In this document: positions 22,328 to 22,525 of the stretch, piece by piece | How the letters are laid out: each line of letters starts with the position of its first letter | Position numbering within the stretch: position 1 is the first letter of the stretch | Origin: Gammaproteobacteria bacterium | GTDB taxonomy: Bacteria; Pseudomonadota; Gammaproteobacteria; Chromatiales; Chromatiaceae | Assembly: GCA_030594925.1 (NCBI GenBank) | Contig: JAUVEG010000001.1 | Coordinates: 1 to 22,525, forward strand | Length of the DNA stretch: 22,525 nucleotides | Reading direction: 5' to 3' | Notes under the pieces: model-generated | Seen by the model: the letters and a program-made list of their open reading frames with translations, nothing else | Databases searched by the model: none | What the model was told of the DNA's origin: nothing | Made by a program: the position numbers and the translations under genes

Positions 22328-22525
22328 TTGAAAAGTAAGTCGAACAAAGTTCCAAAAGAGATGCAGGATATTTATTTATTCATCACAAAAATCACCGATG
22401 ATATTTCACAACAGATGTTGAATGATGAGTATGCAGAATATATTCAATATGCTGTTGCTGAACTTTGTAGAAAGCGGCCATCTCCTTTATTAAAAGGAAA
22501 ACTGAATATCTGGGCTTGCGCCATC
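22328..22525 (+). CDS. DUF6398-type protein, 5' part only
   Basis: A frame starting with TTG and open to the window edge (66 codons). GGAG lies 6 nt before the TTG, which decides the start. The product runs KSKSNKVPKEMQDIYLFITK, then MLNDEYAEYIQYAVAELC and KRPSPLLKGKLNIWACAI. The KVPKxMQ start and RKRPSPLLxGKxxxWACxI match the DUF6398 pattern as I know it; function is unknown. It is low in GC like the rest of the island. The C-terminal part lies outside the window. Confidence 0.6.
   Translation, partial: MKSKSNKVPKEMQDIYLFITKITDDISQQMLNDEYAEYIQYAVAELCRKRPSPLLKGKLNIWACAI

Overview
The window looks like a gammaproteobacterial chromosome. It carries lpxD (lipid A of an outer membrane), a PBP4-type DD-peptidase, gamma-glutamyltransferase, MgtE, an AI-2E family transporter and an OruR-type AraC regulator. 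Small palindromic repeats are abundant. No rRNA, intact tRNA or CRISPR array is visible, and genus cannot be fixed from the sequence alone.

Region 1 (1-5126) is ordinary chromosome: the 3' end of dacB, a degenerate GGACTGAG repeat tract that runs into the start of ggt, ggt and mgtE converging with a 50-bp overlap, a stand-alone lpxD whose last codons lie in a REP-like palindrome, and a small secreted protein.

Region 2 (5231-9485, all minus strand) is a transport block: a FUSC-like membrane protein with its HlyD/EmrA-type adaptor (11-bp overlap), then an AI-2E family permease and a TLTTLGYGD-type ion channel. A 132-bp MITE sits between the two pairs.

Region 3 (9706-13772) holds small envelope proteins: a MORN-repeat protein translationally coupled to a glycine-zipper protein, an 80-residue secreted protein with internal repeats, and a four-helix membrane protein followed by a 27-residue amidohydrolase C-terminal remnant. 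An AraC-type regulator and an unrecognised ORF follow; the 3' end of that ORF lies inside a second copy of the MITE. A different palindromic element is immediately adjacent.

Region 4 (14027-15332, minus strand) is a three-gene set: a 44-residue ORF, a Q/S-rich disordered protein and a secreted LprI-domain protein.

Region 5 (about 15460 to the end) looks like a genomic island. It begins with a terminator and a 15-nt tmRNA-like 3' end without the rest of the RNA, as expected for the distal att site of an ssrA-targeting element. It then carries a one-polypeptide winged-helix/GHKL ATPase/STAS-like protein behind three phased TTGACAA repeats, a RelE/Xre toxin-antitoxin pair, a UPF0175/DUF3368 pair, a primase-helicase gene of the TOTE type, a PIN/RHH pair, and the start of a DUF6398 gene. 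The primase-helicase is broken by a 76-nt three-hairpin insertion exactly in its Walker B motif, so that candidate defence gene is probably inactive here.
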